From contig OX465589.1 of assembly GCA_950022655.1 (NCBI GenBank), positions 29,799,970-29,863,969 on the forward strand: a stretch of 64,000 bases of DNA, read 5' to 3'. The DNA comes from Alentia gelatinosa. Taxonomy: Eukaryota; Annelida; Polychaeta; Phyllodocida; Polynoidae. The notes below the pieces were generated by a model. That model did no database searches, was not told the origin of the DNA, and worked only from the letters and a program-made list of their open reading frames with translations. The position numbers were made by a program, and so were the translations under genes. Shown piece after piece: positions 53,401 through 64,000 of the stretch (position 1 is the first letter of the stretch; each line of letters begins with the position of its first letter).

Positions 53401-54852
53401 TTGTGGGTCGAGTTTTTTATTGATTGATTTTGTTGCGGGTCGAGTTTTCGAGTATTCATGAGTGACTCTAATTGGTTAAGGGTAAGGGTTAGGGTTAGGG
53501 TTAGGGTTAGGGTTAGGATAGGGTAAGGGTTAGGGTTAGGGTTAAGTACAGGGATAGGAATAGGGATAGGGTTAGGGAGAGGGTTAGTGATAGGGATAGG
53601 GATAGTGTTAGTGTTAGGGTTAGGGTTGGTGTTGAACTTCAAACGCCCTTCTAACAGTATCCTACAATACAGGGTTAGGGTTATGGATAGGGTAAGGGTT
53701 AGGGTTGGGATAGGGATAGGGTCAGGGTTAGGGTTAGGATAGGGTTAGGGATAGGGCTAGGGATAGGGTTAGGGATACAGTTAGGATGGGGATAGGGTTA
53801 GGGTTAGGGCTAGGGTTAGGGTTAGAGGGGGTGTCCACCAAGCTCCCGACGCGAACTGACGCGCCCTGATATTGCCCATCCGATACAAAATCCATATCAT
53901 AACAAAATCGTAGAGCTTATCAGGGCAGTTGGTAAGTTTTCTACGATAACGCTACTGACGCCCCTCAAAGCGCACCGATGCGAACTAATGCAAAACCTGT
54001 ATAGCAGTGTATAGATGACTCTTTTAACGGGAAATCATATGAAATAATCGATAGAAAATTATTAAATTTTCAGAATCTGTAGAATCTATAATGCTAAAGC
54101 GGCTCTGCAAAAATTGTGAAATTTGATAGTAGATAAGGTCTCAAAACGATCATTTTATACTTTAACTGGGGTATCATATAATATTGTTTTGTATCTACAG
54201 ATAAAAGATCAATCTTAAATATGCATTATTTCTGGAATTATAAAGGAAATATGGGTAATTACACTGGTTGCATCGTAAGCTATATCGGGGTGTATCGGGA
54301 CCATGGCACCTTTTTCATGCACCCTCCCAATACGTTACGACGCGCACCGACGCGCACCGACGCGAAACGATACGCTACGACATGCCTTCCGACATGCTAC
54401 GATATGGTAATTTTGTATCGGCTCGCGTTGGCTCGTGTCGGCATCGTCGGGTGCAGGGTCTTAGGGTAAGAATTAGGTTTAGGGTTAGGGTTGGGGTTGA
54501 ACTTAAAACGCCATTCTAACAGTATCCTGCAACACAGGTACAGGTACCGGTACAAAAATATTAAGTTCTCTGATGCATTGTAGTTTTGAAATGAATTGTT
54601 TACTAAACTGTACATCTAGATTTTGAGAATGATAAGAATCAATGAAAGCAATACACACACCACAGGTGTCATTTCCTAAAGTCTGTAACTAAATATCCAA
54701 GCACAGTCTATCTGAGTCGATGGCAGACACTGCAGAATGGACACTCAAAACTCGCTCACATTTTCAGCAAAATTTGAAGCTAAGGTAATATAAATAGTAA
54801 TAATACTTCCAAAATATTCTACTTCATGTATATCCATATTTGCATCTATTAA

Positions 54853-55231
54853 CCCTTTAACAGCAGGAAGATGCCTCCAGGCATTCCCCTGGCTACAGCA
54901 GGAAGATGGCTCCAGGCATTCCCCTTGCTACGGCAGGAAGATGCCTCAAGGCATTTTAGAGGAATCATTGATACTTATATACAAAATTCAATAGCTAAAA
55001 AGATAATTGTTCGATTTAAAAGAATTTTTGACAATGTATAAGAGCCATATTGACCTTTGATTTGGTATAACAAGATATAATCAGTCACCAAGATAAATCA
55101 CTTAAATCACATGACACATCACATGACAATGCTATTTCTAAAAAAGAGTGCCTGCTGTAGCAGGGTCTTTTGGGCAGGCAATGCCTGCCGTGTAATGCTG
55201 AATCGGGGAACTGGGTGCTGCAGGGAAAGGG
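54853..55231. mobile_element. piggyBac-like MITE 3 (second copy)
   Basis: Copied by the 5301-bp duplication, not by transposition: flanks and neighbours are the same as at 49552-49930. TTAA at 54849-54852 and 55232-55235. Confidence 0.87.
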
Positions 55232-55389
55232 TTAAATACTCAAGTTCAGTCCTGAAAAGAAAATAGGTCGAATTCGTTGTCGGTCGAGTTCCATTTACGG
55301 ATCGAGTTTGTTGTGGGTTAAGTTTTTTATTGATCGATTTCGTTACGGGTCGAGTTTTTAAGTATTCATGAGTGACTCTAATTGGTAAA

Positions 55390-55757
55390 CCCATTCACGG
55401 TGGGCTCCTACACAGTCATGTATATAGGGGTCGGGTATTAGTACCTATATAGTGCTAGGAAAAGGGTATCTACAGCCCCATTATGATAATTTGATGATGT
55501 GATCACGTGATATGTCATGTGATACTGGACATCATTTTCCATTTCCATAAACATTTTAAATATGATGCTATACCTAAACTCTGTGGAAATTACATGTATA
55601 TTGATGACTTATTTTCTAATTTATCACCTAAAACAATAATTTTGTAAATATTGGAAAATGATGCCTCAAGGCATCACCCGATCTGGACTGGTGATGCCTT
55701 AAGGCATCACCCAATCCTGTGTGGTGATGCCTTAAGGCATCACCCGCAGCTAATGGG
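55390..55757. mobile_element. piggyBac-like MITE 4 (second copy)
   Basis: Duplicate of 50089-50456, including the same altered left TAAA. Right TTAA at 55758-55761. The shared flank mutation shows the change preceded the block duplication. Confidence 0.82.
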
Positions 55758-58700
55758 TTAAGGGTTAGGGTTAGGGTTAGGGTTAGGATAGGGTAAGGGT
55801 TAGGGTAAGGGTTAAGTACAGGGATAGGAATAGGGATAGGGTTAGGGAGAGGGTTAGTGATAGGGATAGGGATAGTGTGAGTGTTAGGGTTTGGGTTGGT
55901 GTTGAACTTAAAACGCCCTTCTAACAGTATCCTGCAATACAGGGTTAGGGTTAGGGATAGGGTAAGGGTTAGGGTTGGGATAGGGATAGCGTCAGGGTTA
56001 GGGTTAGGATAGGGTTTGGGATAGGGCTAGGGATAGGGTTAGGGATAGAGTTAGGGATGGGGATAGGGTTAGGGTTAGGGCTAGGGTTAGGGTTAGAGGG
56101 GTGTCCACCAAGCTCCCGACGCGAACTGACGCGCCCCAATATTGCCCTTCCAATACAAAATCCATATCGTAACAAAATCGTAGAGCTTATCGGGGCAGTT
56201 GGTAAGTTTTCTACGATAACGCTACTGACGCGGCTCAACGCGCACCGACCCGAACTGATGCAAAACCTGTATCGCAGTGTATAGATGATTCTTTTAACGG
56301 GAAATCATATGAAATAATCGATAGAAAATTATGGAATTTTCAGAATCTGTAGAATCTATAATGCTAAAGTGGCTCTGCAAAAATTGTGAAATTTGATAGT
56401 AGATAAGGTTTCAAAACGATCATTTTATACTTTAACTGAGGTATCATATAATATTGTTTTGTATCTACAGATAAAATATCAATCTTAAATATGCATTATT
56501 TCTGGAATTATAAAGGAAATATGGTTAATTACACTGGTTGCATCATGACCTATATCGGGGTGTATCGGGACCATGGCACCTTTTTCATGCACCCTCCCAA
56601 TACGTTACGACGCGCACCGACGCGAACCGATACGCTACGATATGCCTTCCGACGTGCTACGATATGGTAATTTTGTATCGGCTCACGTGGGCTCGTGTCG
56701 GCACTGGTGGGTGCAGAGTCTTAGGGTAAGAGTTAGGTTTAGGGTTAGGGTTGGGGTTGAACTTAAAACGCCATTCTAACAGTATCCTGCAATAAAGCTA
56801 CAGGTACCGGTACAAAAATATTAAGTTCTCTGATGCATTGTAGTTTTGAAATGAATTGTTTACTAAACTGTACATCTAGATTTTGAGAATAATCAAATTA
56901 ATGTTAGCGATACACACACCACATGTGTCATTTCCTAGCAACTTTAACTAAATATCCAAGCACAGTCAACCTGAGTCGAAGGCAGACACTGCAGAATGGA
57001 CACTCAAAACTCGCTCACATTTTCAGCAAAATTTGAAGCTAAGGTAATATAAATAGTAATAATACTTCCAAAATATTCTACTTCATGTATATCCATATTT
57101 GCATCTATTAAATACTCAAGTTCAGTACTGGGAAAAAATGGGTCGAATTCGTTGTGGGTCGTGTTCAATTTACGGGTCGAGTTTGTTGTGGGTCGAGTTT
57201 TTTATTGATTGATTTTGTTGCGGGTCGAGTTTTCGAGTATTCATGAGTGACTCTAATTGGTTAAGGGTAAGGGTTAGGGTTAGGGTTAGGGTTAGGGTAA
57301 GGATAGGGTAAGGGTTAGGGTTAGGGTTAAGTACAGGGATAGGAATAGGGATAGGGTTAGGGAGAGGGTTAGTGATAGGGATAGGGATAGTGTTAGTGTT
57401 AGGGTTAGGGTTGGTGTTGAACTTAAAACGCCCTTCTAACAGTATCCTACAATACAGGGTTAGGGTTATGGATAGGGTAAGGGTTAGGGTTGGGACAGGG
57501 ATAGGGTCAGGGTTAGGGTTAGGATAGGGTTAGGGATAGGGCTAGGGATAGGGTTAGGGATACAGTTAGGATGGGGATAGGGTTAGGGTTAGGGCTAGGG
57601 TTAGGGTTAGAGGGGGTGTCCACCAAGCTCCCGACGCGAACTGACGCGCCCTGATATTGCCCATCCGATACAAAATCCATATCATAACAAAATTGTAGAG
57701 CTTATCAGGGCAGTTGGTAAGTTTTCTACGATAACGCTACTGACGCCCCTCAAAGCGCACCGATGCGAACTAATGCAAAACCTGTATAGCAGTGTATAGA
57801 TGACTCTTTTAACGGGAAATCATATGAAATAATCGATAGAAAATTTTGAAATTTTCAGAATCTGTAGAATCTATAATGCTAAAGCGGCTCTGCAAAAATT
57901 GTGAAATTTGATAGTAGATAAGGTCTCAAAACGATCATTTTATACTTTAACTGAGGTATCATATAATATTGTTTTGTATCTACAGATAAAATATCACTCT
58001 TAAATATGCATTATTTCTGGAATTATAAAGGAAATATGGTTAATTACACTGGTTGCATCGTAAGCTATATCGGGGTGTATCGGGACCATGGCACCTTTTT
58101 CATGCACCCTCCCAATATGTTACGACGCGCACCGACACGAACCAATACGCTACGATATGCCTTCTGACGTGCTACGATATGGTAATTTTGTATCGGCTCA
58201 CGTCAGCTCGTGTCGGCATTGGTGGGTGCAGGGTCTTAGGGTAAGAGTTAGGTTTAGGGTTAGGGTTGGGGTTGAACTTAAAACGCCATTCTAACAGTAT
58301 CCTGCAATACAGGTACAGGTACCGGTACAAAAATATTAAGTTCTCTGATGCATTGTAGTTTTGAAATGAATTGTTTACTAAGCTGTTCATCTAGATTTTG
58401 AGAATAATCAAAATTAAGGTTAGCGATACACACACCACATGTGTCATTTTCTTGCAACTTTTACTAAATATCCAAGCACAGTCTACCTGAGTCGAGGGCA
58501 GACACTGCAGAATGGACACTCAAAACTCGCTCACATTTTCAGCAAAATTTGAAGCTAAGGTAATATAAATAGTAATAATACTTCCAAAATATTCTACTTC
58601 ATGTATATCCATATTTGCATCTATTAAATACTCAAGTTCAGTACTGGGAAAAAATGGGTCGAATTCGTTGTGGGTCGTGTTCAATTTGCGGGTCGAGTTT

Positions 58701-61700
58701 GTTGTGGGTCGAGTTTTTTATTGATTGATTTTGTTGCGGGTCGAGTTTTCGAGTATTCATGAGTGACTCTAATTGGTTAAGGGTAAGGGTTAGGGTTAGG
58801 GTTAGGGTTAGGGTTAGGATAGGGTAAGGGTTAGGGTTAGGGTTAAGTACAGGGATAGGAATAGGGATAGGGTTAGGGAGAGGGTTAGTGATAGGGATAG
58901 GGATAGTGTTAGTGTTAGGGTTAGGGTTGGTGTTGAACTTAAAACGCCCTTCTAACAGTATCCTACAATACAGGGTTAGGGTTAGGGATAGGGTAAGGGT
59001 TAGGGTTGGGATAGGGATAGGGTCAGGGTTAGGGTTAGGATAGGGTTAGGGATAGGGCTAGGGATAGGGTTAGGGATAGAGTTAGGGATGGGGATAGGGT
59101 TAGGGTTAGGGCTAGGGTTAGGGTTAGAGGGGGTGTCAACCAAGCTCCCGACGCGAACTGACGCGCCCTGATATTGCCCTTCCGATACAAAATCCATATC
59201 GTAACAAAATCGTAGAGCTTATCGGGGCAGTTGGTAAGTTTTCTACGATAACGCTACTGATGCGGCTCAACGCGCACCGACGTGAACTGATGCAAAACCT
59301 GTATCGCAGTGTATAGATGACTCTTTTAACGGGAAATCATATGAAATAATCGATAAAAATTTATGAAATTTTCAGAATCTGTAGAATCTATAATGCCAAA
59401 GCGGCTCTGCAAAAATTGTGAAATTTGATAGTAGATAAGGTCTCAAAACGATCATTTTATACTTTAACCGAGGTATCATATAATATTGTTTTGTATCTAC
59501 AGATAAAATATCAATCTTAAATATGCATTATTTCTGGAATTATAAAGGAAATATGGTTAATTACACTGGTTGCATCATAAGCTATATCGGGGTGTATTGG
59601 GACCATGGCACCTTGTTCATGTACCCTCCCAATACGTTACGACGCGCACCGACGCGCACCGACTCGAACCGATACGCTACGATATGCCTTCCGACATGCT
59701 ACGATATGGTAGTTTTGTATCGGCTCACGTCGGCTCGTGTCGGCATTGGTGGGTGCAGGGTCTTAGGGTTAGAGTTAGGTTTAGGGTTAGGGTTGGGGTT
59801 GAACTTAAAACGCCATTCTAACAGTATCCTGCAATACAGGTAGAGGTACCAGTACAAAAATATTAAGTTCTCTGATGCATTGTAGTTTTGAAATGAATTG
59901 TCTACTAAGCTGTACATCTAGATTTTGAGAATAATCAAAATTAATGTTAGCGATACACACACCACATGTGTCATTTCCTAGCAACTTTAACTAAATATCC
60001 AAGCACAGTCTACCTGAGTCGAGGGCAGACACTGCAAAATGGACACTCAAACTCACTCACATTTTCAGCAAAATTTGAAGCTAAGGTAATATAAATAGTA
60101 ATAATACTTCCAAAATATTCTACTTCATGTATATCCATATTTGCATCTATTAAATACTCAAGTTCAGTACTGGAAAAAAAATGGGTCGAATTCGTTGTGG
60201 GTCGAGTTCCATTTACGGGTCGAGTTTGTTGTGGGTCGAGTTTTTTATTGATCGATTTTGTTGCGGGTCGAGTTTTCGAGTATTCATGAGTGACTCTAAT
60301 TGGTTAAGGGTTAGGGTTAGGGTTAGGGTTAGGGTTAGGGTTAGGATAGGGTAAGGGTTAGGGTAAGGGTTAAGTACAGGGATAGGAATAGGGATAGGGT
60401 TAGGGAGAGGGTTAGTGATAGGGATAGGGATAGTGTTAGTGTTAGGGTTAGGGTTGGAGTTGAACTTAAAACGCCCTTCTAACAGGATCCTGCAATACAG
60501 GGTTAGGGTTAGGAATAGGGTAAGGGTTAGGGTTGGGATAGGGATAGGGTCAGGGTTAGGGTTAGGATAGGGTTAGGGATAGGGCTAGGGATAGGGTTAG
60601 GGATAGAGTTAGGGATGGGGATAGGGTTAGGGTTAGGGCTAGGGTTAGGGTTAGAGGGGGTGTCCACCAAGCTCCCGACGCGAACTGACGCGCCCCGATA
60701 TTGCCCTTCCGATACAAAATCCATATCGTAACAAAATCGTACAGCTTATCGGGGCAGTTGGTAATTTTCTATGATAACGCTACTGACGCGGCTCAACACG
60801 CACCAACGCGAACTGATGCAAAACCTGTATCGCAGTGCATGGATGACTCTTTTAACAGGAAATCATATGAAATAATCGATAGAAAATTATGAAATTTTCA
60901 GAATCTGTAGAATCTATAATGCCAAAGCGGCTCTGCAAAAATTGTGAAATTTGATAGTAGATAAGGTCTCAAAACGATCATTTTATACTTTAACTGAGGT
61001 ATCATATAATATTGTTTTGTATCTACAGATAAAATATCAATCTTAAATATGCATTATTTCTGGAATTATGAAGGAAATATGGTTAATTACTCTGGTTGCA
61101 TCATGAGCTATATCGGGGTGTATCGGGACCATGGCACCTTTTTCATGCACCCTCCCAATACGTTACGACGTGCACCGATGTGCACCTACGCGAACCGATA
61201 TGCTAAGATATGCCTTGCGACGTGCTACGATATGGTAATTTTGTATCGGCTCGCATCGGCTCGTGTCGGCGTTGGTGGGTGCAGGGTCTTAGGGTTAGAG
61301 TTAGGTTAGGGTTAGGGTTGGGGTTGTACTTAAAACGCCATTCTAATAGTATCCTACAGTACAGGTACAGGTACCGGTACAAAAATATTAAGTTCTCTGA
61401 TGCATTGTAGTTTTGAAATGAATTGTTTACTAAACTGTACATCTAGATTTTGAGAATAATCAAAATTAATGTTAGCGATACACACACCACATGTGTCATT
61501 TCCTAGCAACTTTAACTAAATATCCAAGCACAGTCTACCTGAGTCGAGGGCAGACACTGCAGAATGGATACTCAAAACTCGCTCACATTTTCAGCAAAAT
61601 TTGAAGCTAAGGTAATATAAATAGTAATAATACTTCCAAAATATTCTACTTCATGTATATCCATATTTGCATCTATTAAATACTCAAGTTCAGTACTGGA

Positions 61701-64000
61701 AAAAAATGGGTCGAATTTGTTGTGGGTCAAGTTCCATTAACGGGTCGAGTTTGTTGTGGGTCGAGTTTTTTATTGATTGATTTCGTTACGGGTCGAGTTT
61801 TTGAGTATTCATGAGTGACTCTAATTGGTTAAGGGTTAGGGTTAGGGTTAGGGTTAGGGTTAGGGTTAGGATAGGGTAAGTGTTAGGGTTAGGGTTAAGT
61901 ACAGGGATAGGTATAGGGATAGGGTTAGGGAGAGGGTTAGTGATAGGGATAGGGATAGTGTTAGTGTTAGGGTTAGGGTTGGTGTTGAATTTAAAACGCC
62001 CTTCTAACAGAATCCTGCAATACAGGGTTAGGGTTAGGGATAGGGTAAGGGTTAGGTTTGAATTGTTTACTAAACTGTACATCTAGATTTTGAGAATAAT
62101 CAAAATTAATGTTAGCGATACACACACCACATGTGTCATTTCCTAGCAACTTTAACTAAATATCCAAGCACAGTCTACCTGAGTCGAGAGCAGACACTGC
62201 AGGATGGACACTCAAAACTCGCTCACATTTTCAGCAAAATTTGAAGCTAAGGTAATATAAATAGTAATAATACTTCCAAAATATTCTACTTCATGTATAT
62301 CCATATTTGCATCTATTAAATACTCAAGTTCAGTACTGGAAAAAAATGGGTCAAATTCGTTGTGGGTCGAGTTCCATTTACGGGTCGAGTTTGTTGTGGG
62401 TCAAGTTTTTTATTGATCGATTTCGTTGCGGGTCGAGTTTTCGAGTATTCATGAGTGACTCTAATTGGTTAAGGGTTAGGGTTAGGGTTAGGGTTAGGGT
62501 TAGGATAGGGTAAGGGTTAGGGTTAGGGTTAAGTACAGGGATAGGAATAGGGATAGGGTTAGGGAGAGGGTTAGTGATAGGGATAGGGATAGTGTTAGTG
62601 TTAGGGTTAGGGTTGGTGCAGGGTCTTAGGGTTAGAGTAAGGTTAGGGAGAGGGTTAGTGATAGGGATAGGGATAGTGTTAGTGTTAGGGTTAGGGTGGG
62701 TGCAGGGTCTTAGGGTTAGAGTAAGGTTAGGGTTAGGGTTGGGGTTGAACTTAAAAAGCCATTCTAACAGTATCCTGCAGTACAGGTACAGGTACCGCTA
62801 CAAAAATATTAAGTTCTCTGATGCATTATAGTTTTGAAATGAATTGTTTACTAAACTGTACATCTAGATTTTGAGAATAATCAAAATTAATGTTAGCGAT
62901 ACACACACCACATATGTCATTTCCTAGCAACTTTAACTAAATATCCAAGCACAGTCTACCTGAGTCGAGGGCAGACACTGCAGAATGGATACTCAAAACT
63001 CGCTCACATTTTCAGCAAAATTTGAAGCTAAGGTAATATAAATAGTAATAATACTTCCAAAATATTCTACTTCATGTATATCCATATTTGCATCTATTAA
63101 ATACTCAAGTTCAGTACTGGAAAAAAATGGGTCGAATTTGTTGTGGGTCAAGTTCCATTAACGGATCGAGTTTGTTGTGGGTCGAGTTTTTTATTGATTG
63201 ATTTCGTTACGGGTCGAGTTTTTGAGTATTCATGAGTGACTCTAATTGGTTAAGGGTTAGGGTTAGGGTTAGGGTTAGGGTTAGGGTTAGGATAGGGTAA
63301 GGGTTAGGGTTAGGGTTAAGTACAGGGATAGGAATAGGGATAGGGTTAGGGAGAGGGTTAGTGATAGGGATAGGGATAGTGTTAGTGTTAGGGTTAGGGT
63401 TGGTGTTGAACTTAAAACGCCCTTCTAACAGTTTCTTGCAATACAGGGTTAGGGTTAGGGATAGGGTAAGGGTTAGGGTTGGGATAGGGATAGGGTCAGG
63501 GTTAGGGTTAGGATAGGGTTAGGGATAGGGCTAGGGATAGGGTTAGGGATAGAGTTAGGGATAGGGATAGGGTTAGGGTGAGGGCTAGGGTTAGGGTTAG
63601 AGGGGGTGTCCCCCAAGCTCCCGATGCGAACTGACGCGCCCCGATATTGCCCTTCCGATACAAAATCCATATCGTAACAAAATCTTAGAGCTTATCGGGG
63701 CAGTTGGTAATTTTCTACGATAACGCTACTGACGCGGCTCAACACGCACCAACGCGAACTGATGCAAAACCTGTATCGCAGTGTATAGATGACTCTTTTA
63801 ACGGGAAATCATATGAAATAATGGATAGAAAATTATGAAATTTCAGAATCTGTAGAATGTATAATGCCAAAGCGGCTCTGCAAAAATTGTGAAATTTGAT
63901 AGTAGATAAGGTCTCAAAACAATCATTTTATACTTTAACTGAGGTATCATATAATATTGTTTTGTATCTACAGATAAAATATCAATCTTAAATATGCATT

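Larger units (their letters stand above)
48759..53679 (+). repeat. 5301-bp-offset tandem duplication, copy 1
   Basis: Three monomer starts (48920, 51190, 52705) with two MITEs, matching 54060-58980 at a constant offset of 5301 bp with only a handful of differences noticed (for example 49307 g/a, 49452 t/c, 51648 g/a). Confidence 0.88.
54060..58980 (+). repeat. 5301-bp-offset tandem duplication, copy 2
   Basis: Copy 2 of the block. Its left junction lies between about 54001 and 54060. Before it the sequence follows the 52.4-kb monomer (gacgcccctcaaagcgcacc, atagcagtg); after it the 48.7-kb monomer (gaaaattattaaattttc). That switch is the signature of unequal exchange between misaligned monomers. 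Confidence 0.88.
42374..64000 (+). repeat. Satellite array, block 5
   Basis: Monomers start at 43006, 44248, 45733, 47187, 48920, 51190, 52705, 54221, 56491, 58006, 59523, 61049 and 63994. Irregular units include a deletion in the 43006 monomer (gtaccaagcacag at 43201, joining two points about 490 bp apart), a partial 5' duplication at about 47500-47700, and mosaic units at 62050-62760. Perfect TTAGGG cores are present in each complete monomer. Four TTAA MITEs are inserted. I see no gene in the block. Confidence 0.93.

Overview
The window is eukaryotic, almost certainly metazoan repeat-dominated DNA, and I see no host single-copy gene, tRNA or rRNA. The basal sequence is a tandem satellite with a monomer of roughly 1.33-1.6 kb. 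Monomer starts, marked by atgcattatttctgg or a close variant, fall near 2, 1853, 3391, 4977, 7685, 11879, 13350, 19927, 21398, 22729, 24200, 29706, 43006, 44248, 45733, 47187, 48920, 51190, 52705, 54221, 56491, 58006, 59523, 61049 and 63994. Each monomer carries perfect and degenerate TTAGGG blocks, always in the same strand orientation, so a subtelomeric origin is plausible. TTAGGG telomeres, TTAA/CCCTTT DNA transposons, split-direct-repeat tyrosine-recombinase (YR) retrotransposons and a LINE with an esterase ORF suggest a marine invertebrate or basal chordate. The species cannot be named from the sequence.

Layout. (1) 1-8142: satellite with three TTAA-flanked piggyBac-like MITEs (787-1119, 5263-5625, 5630-6514). 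(2) 8143-11792: a chimera in which a YR-retrotransposon fragment (gag plus part of RT) is joined in frame to a LINE endonuclease and truncated RT. (3) 13808-19296: a near-identical copy of the chimera, offset 5665 bp, whose LINE part runs to the natural 3' tail. (4) 19297-25401: satellite with a 2802-bp higher-order duplication. (5) 25402-29576: a YR retrotransposon with split direct repeats, lacking its RT domain but with an intact tyrosine recombinase, inserted cleanly in a satellite monomer. (6) 30621-42373: a full-length LINE in telomere-like satellite DNA, itself split by a second complete YR retrotransposon (34725-39911). (7) 42374-64000: satellite containing a 5301-bp-offset tandem duplication that carries two MITEs in each copy.

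The LINE is the most interesting unit. ORF1 has a coiled coil, an RRM-like ORF1p core and a C-terminal NADAR (YbiA-like) domain. A second small ORF is an SGNH hydrolase. ORF2 is an APE-type endonuclease plus reverse transcriptase. The two complete YR elements share the Ngaro/PAT-type layout, with repeat A at the 5' end and B-A-B at the 3' end.

Most coding regions carry frameshifts or stops, so the elements look like recent but mostly inactive copies. Some indels could be assembly errors in G-rich or repetitive DNA. One endonuclease frameshift is shared by all three LINE copies and is probably ancestral. Events can be ordered: satellite, then LINE insertion, then YR insertion into the LINE or rearrangement into chimeras, then unequal exchange between monomers that copied them.
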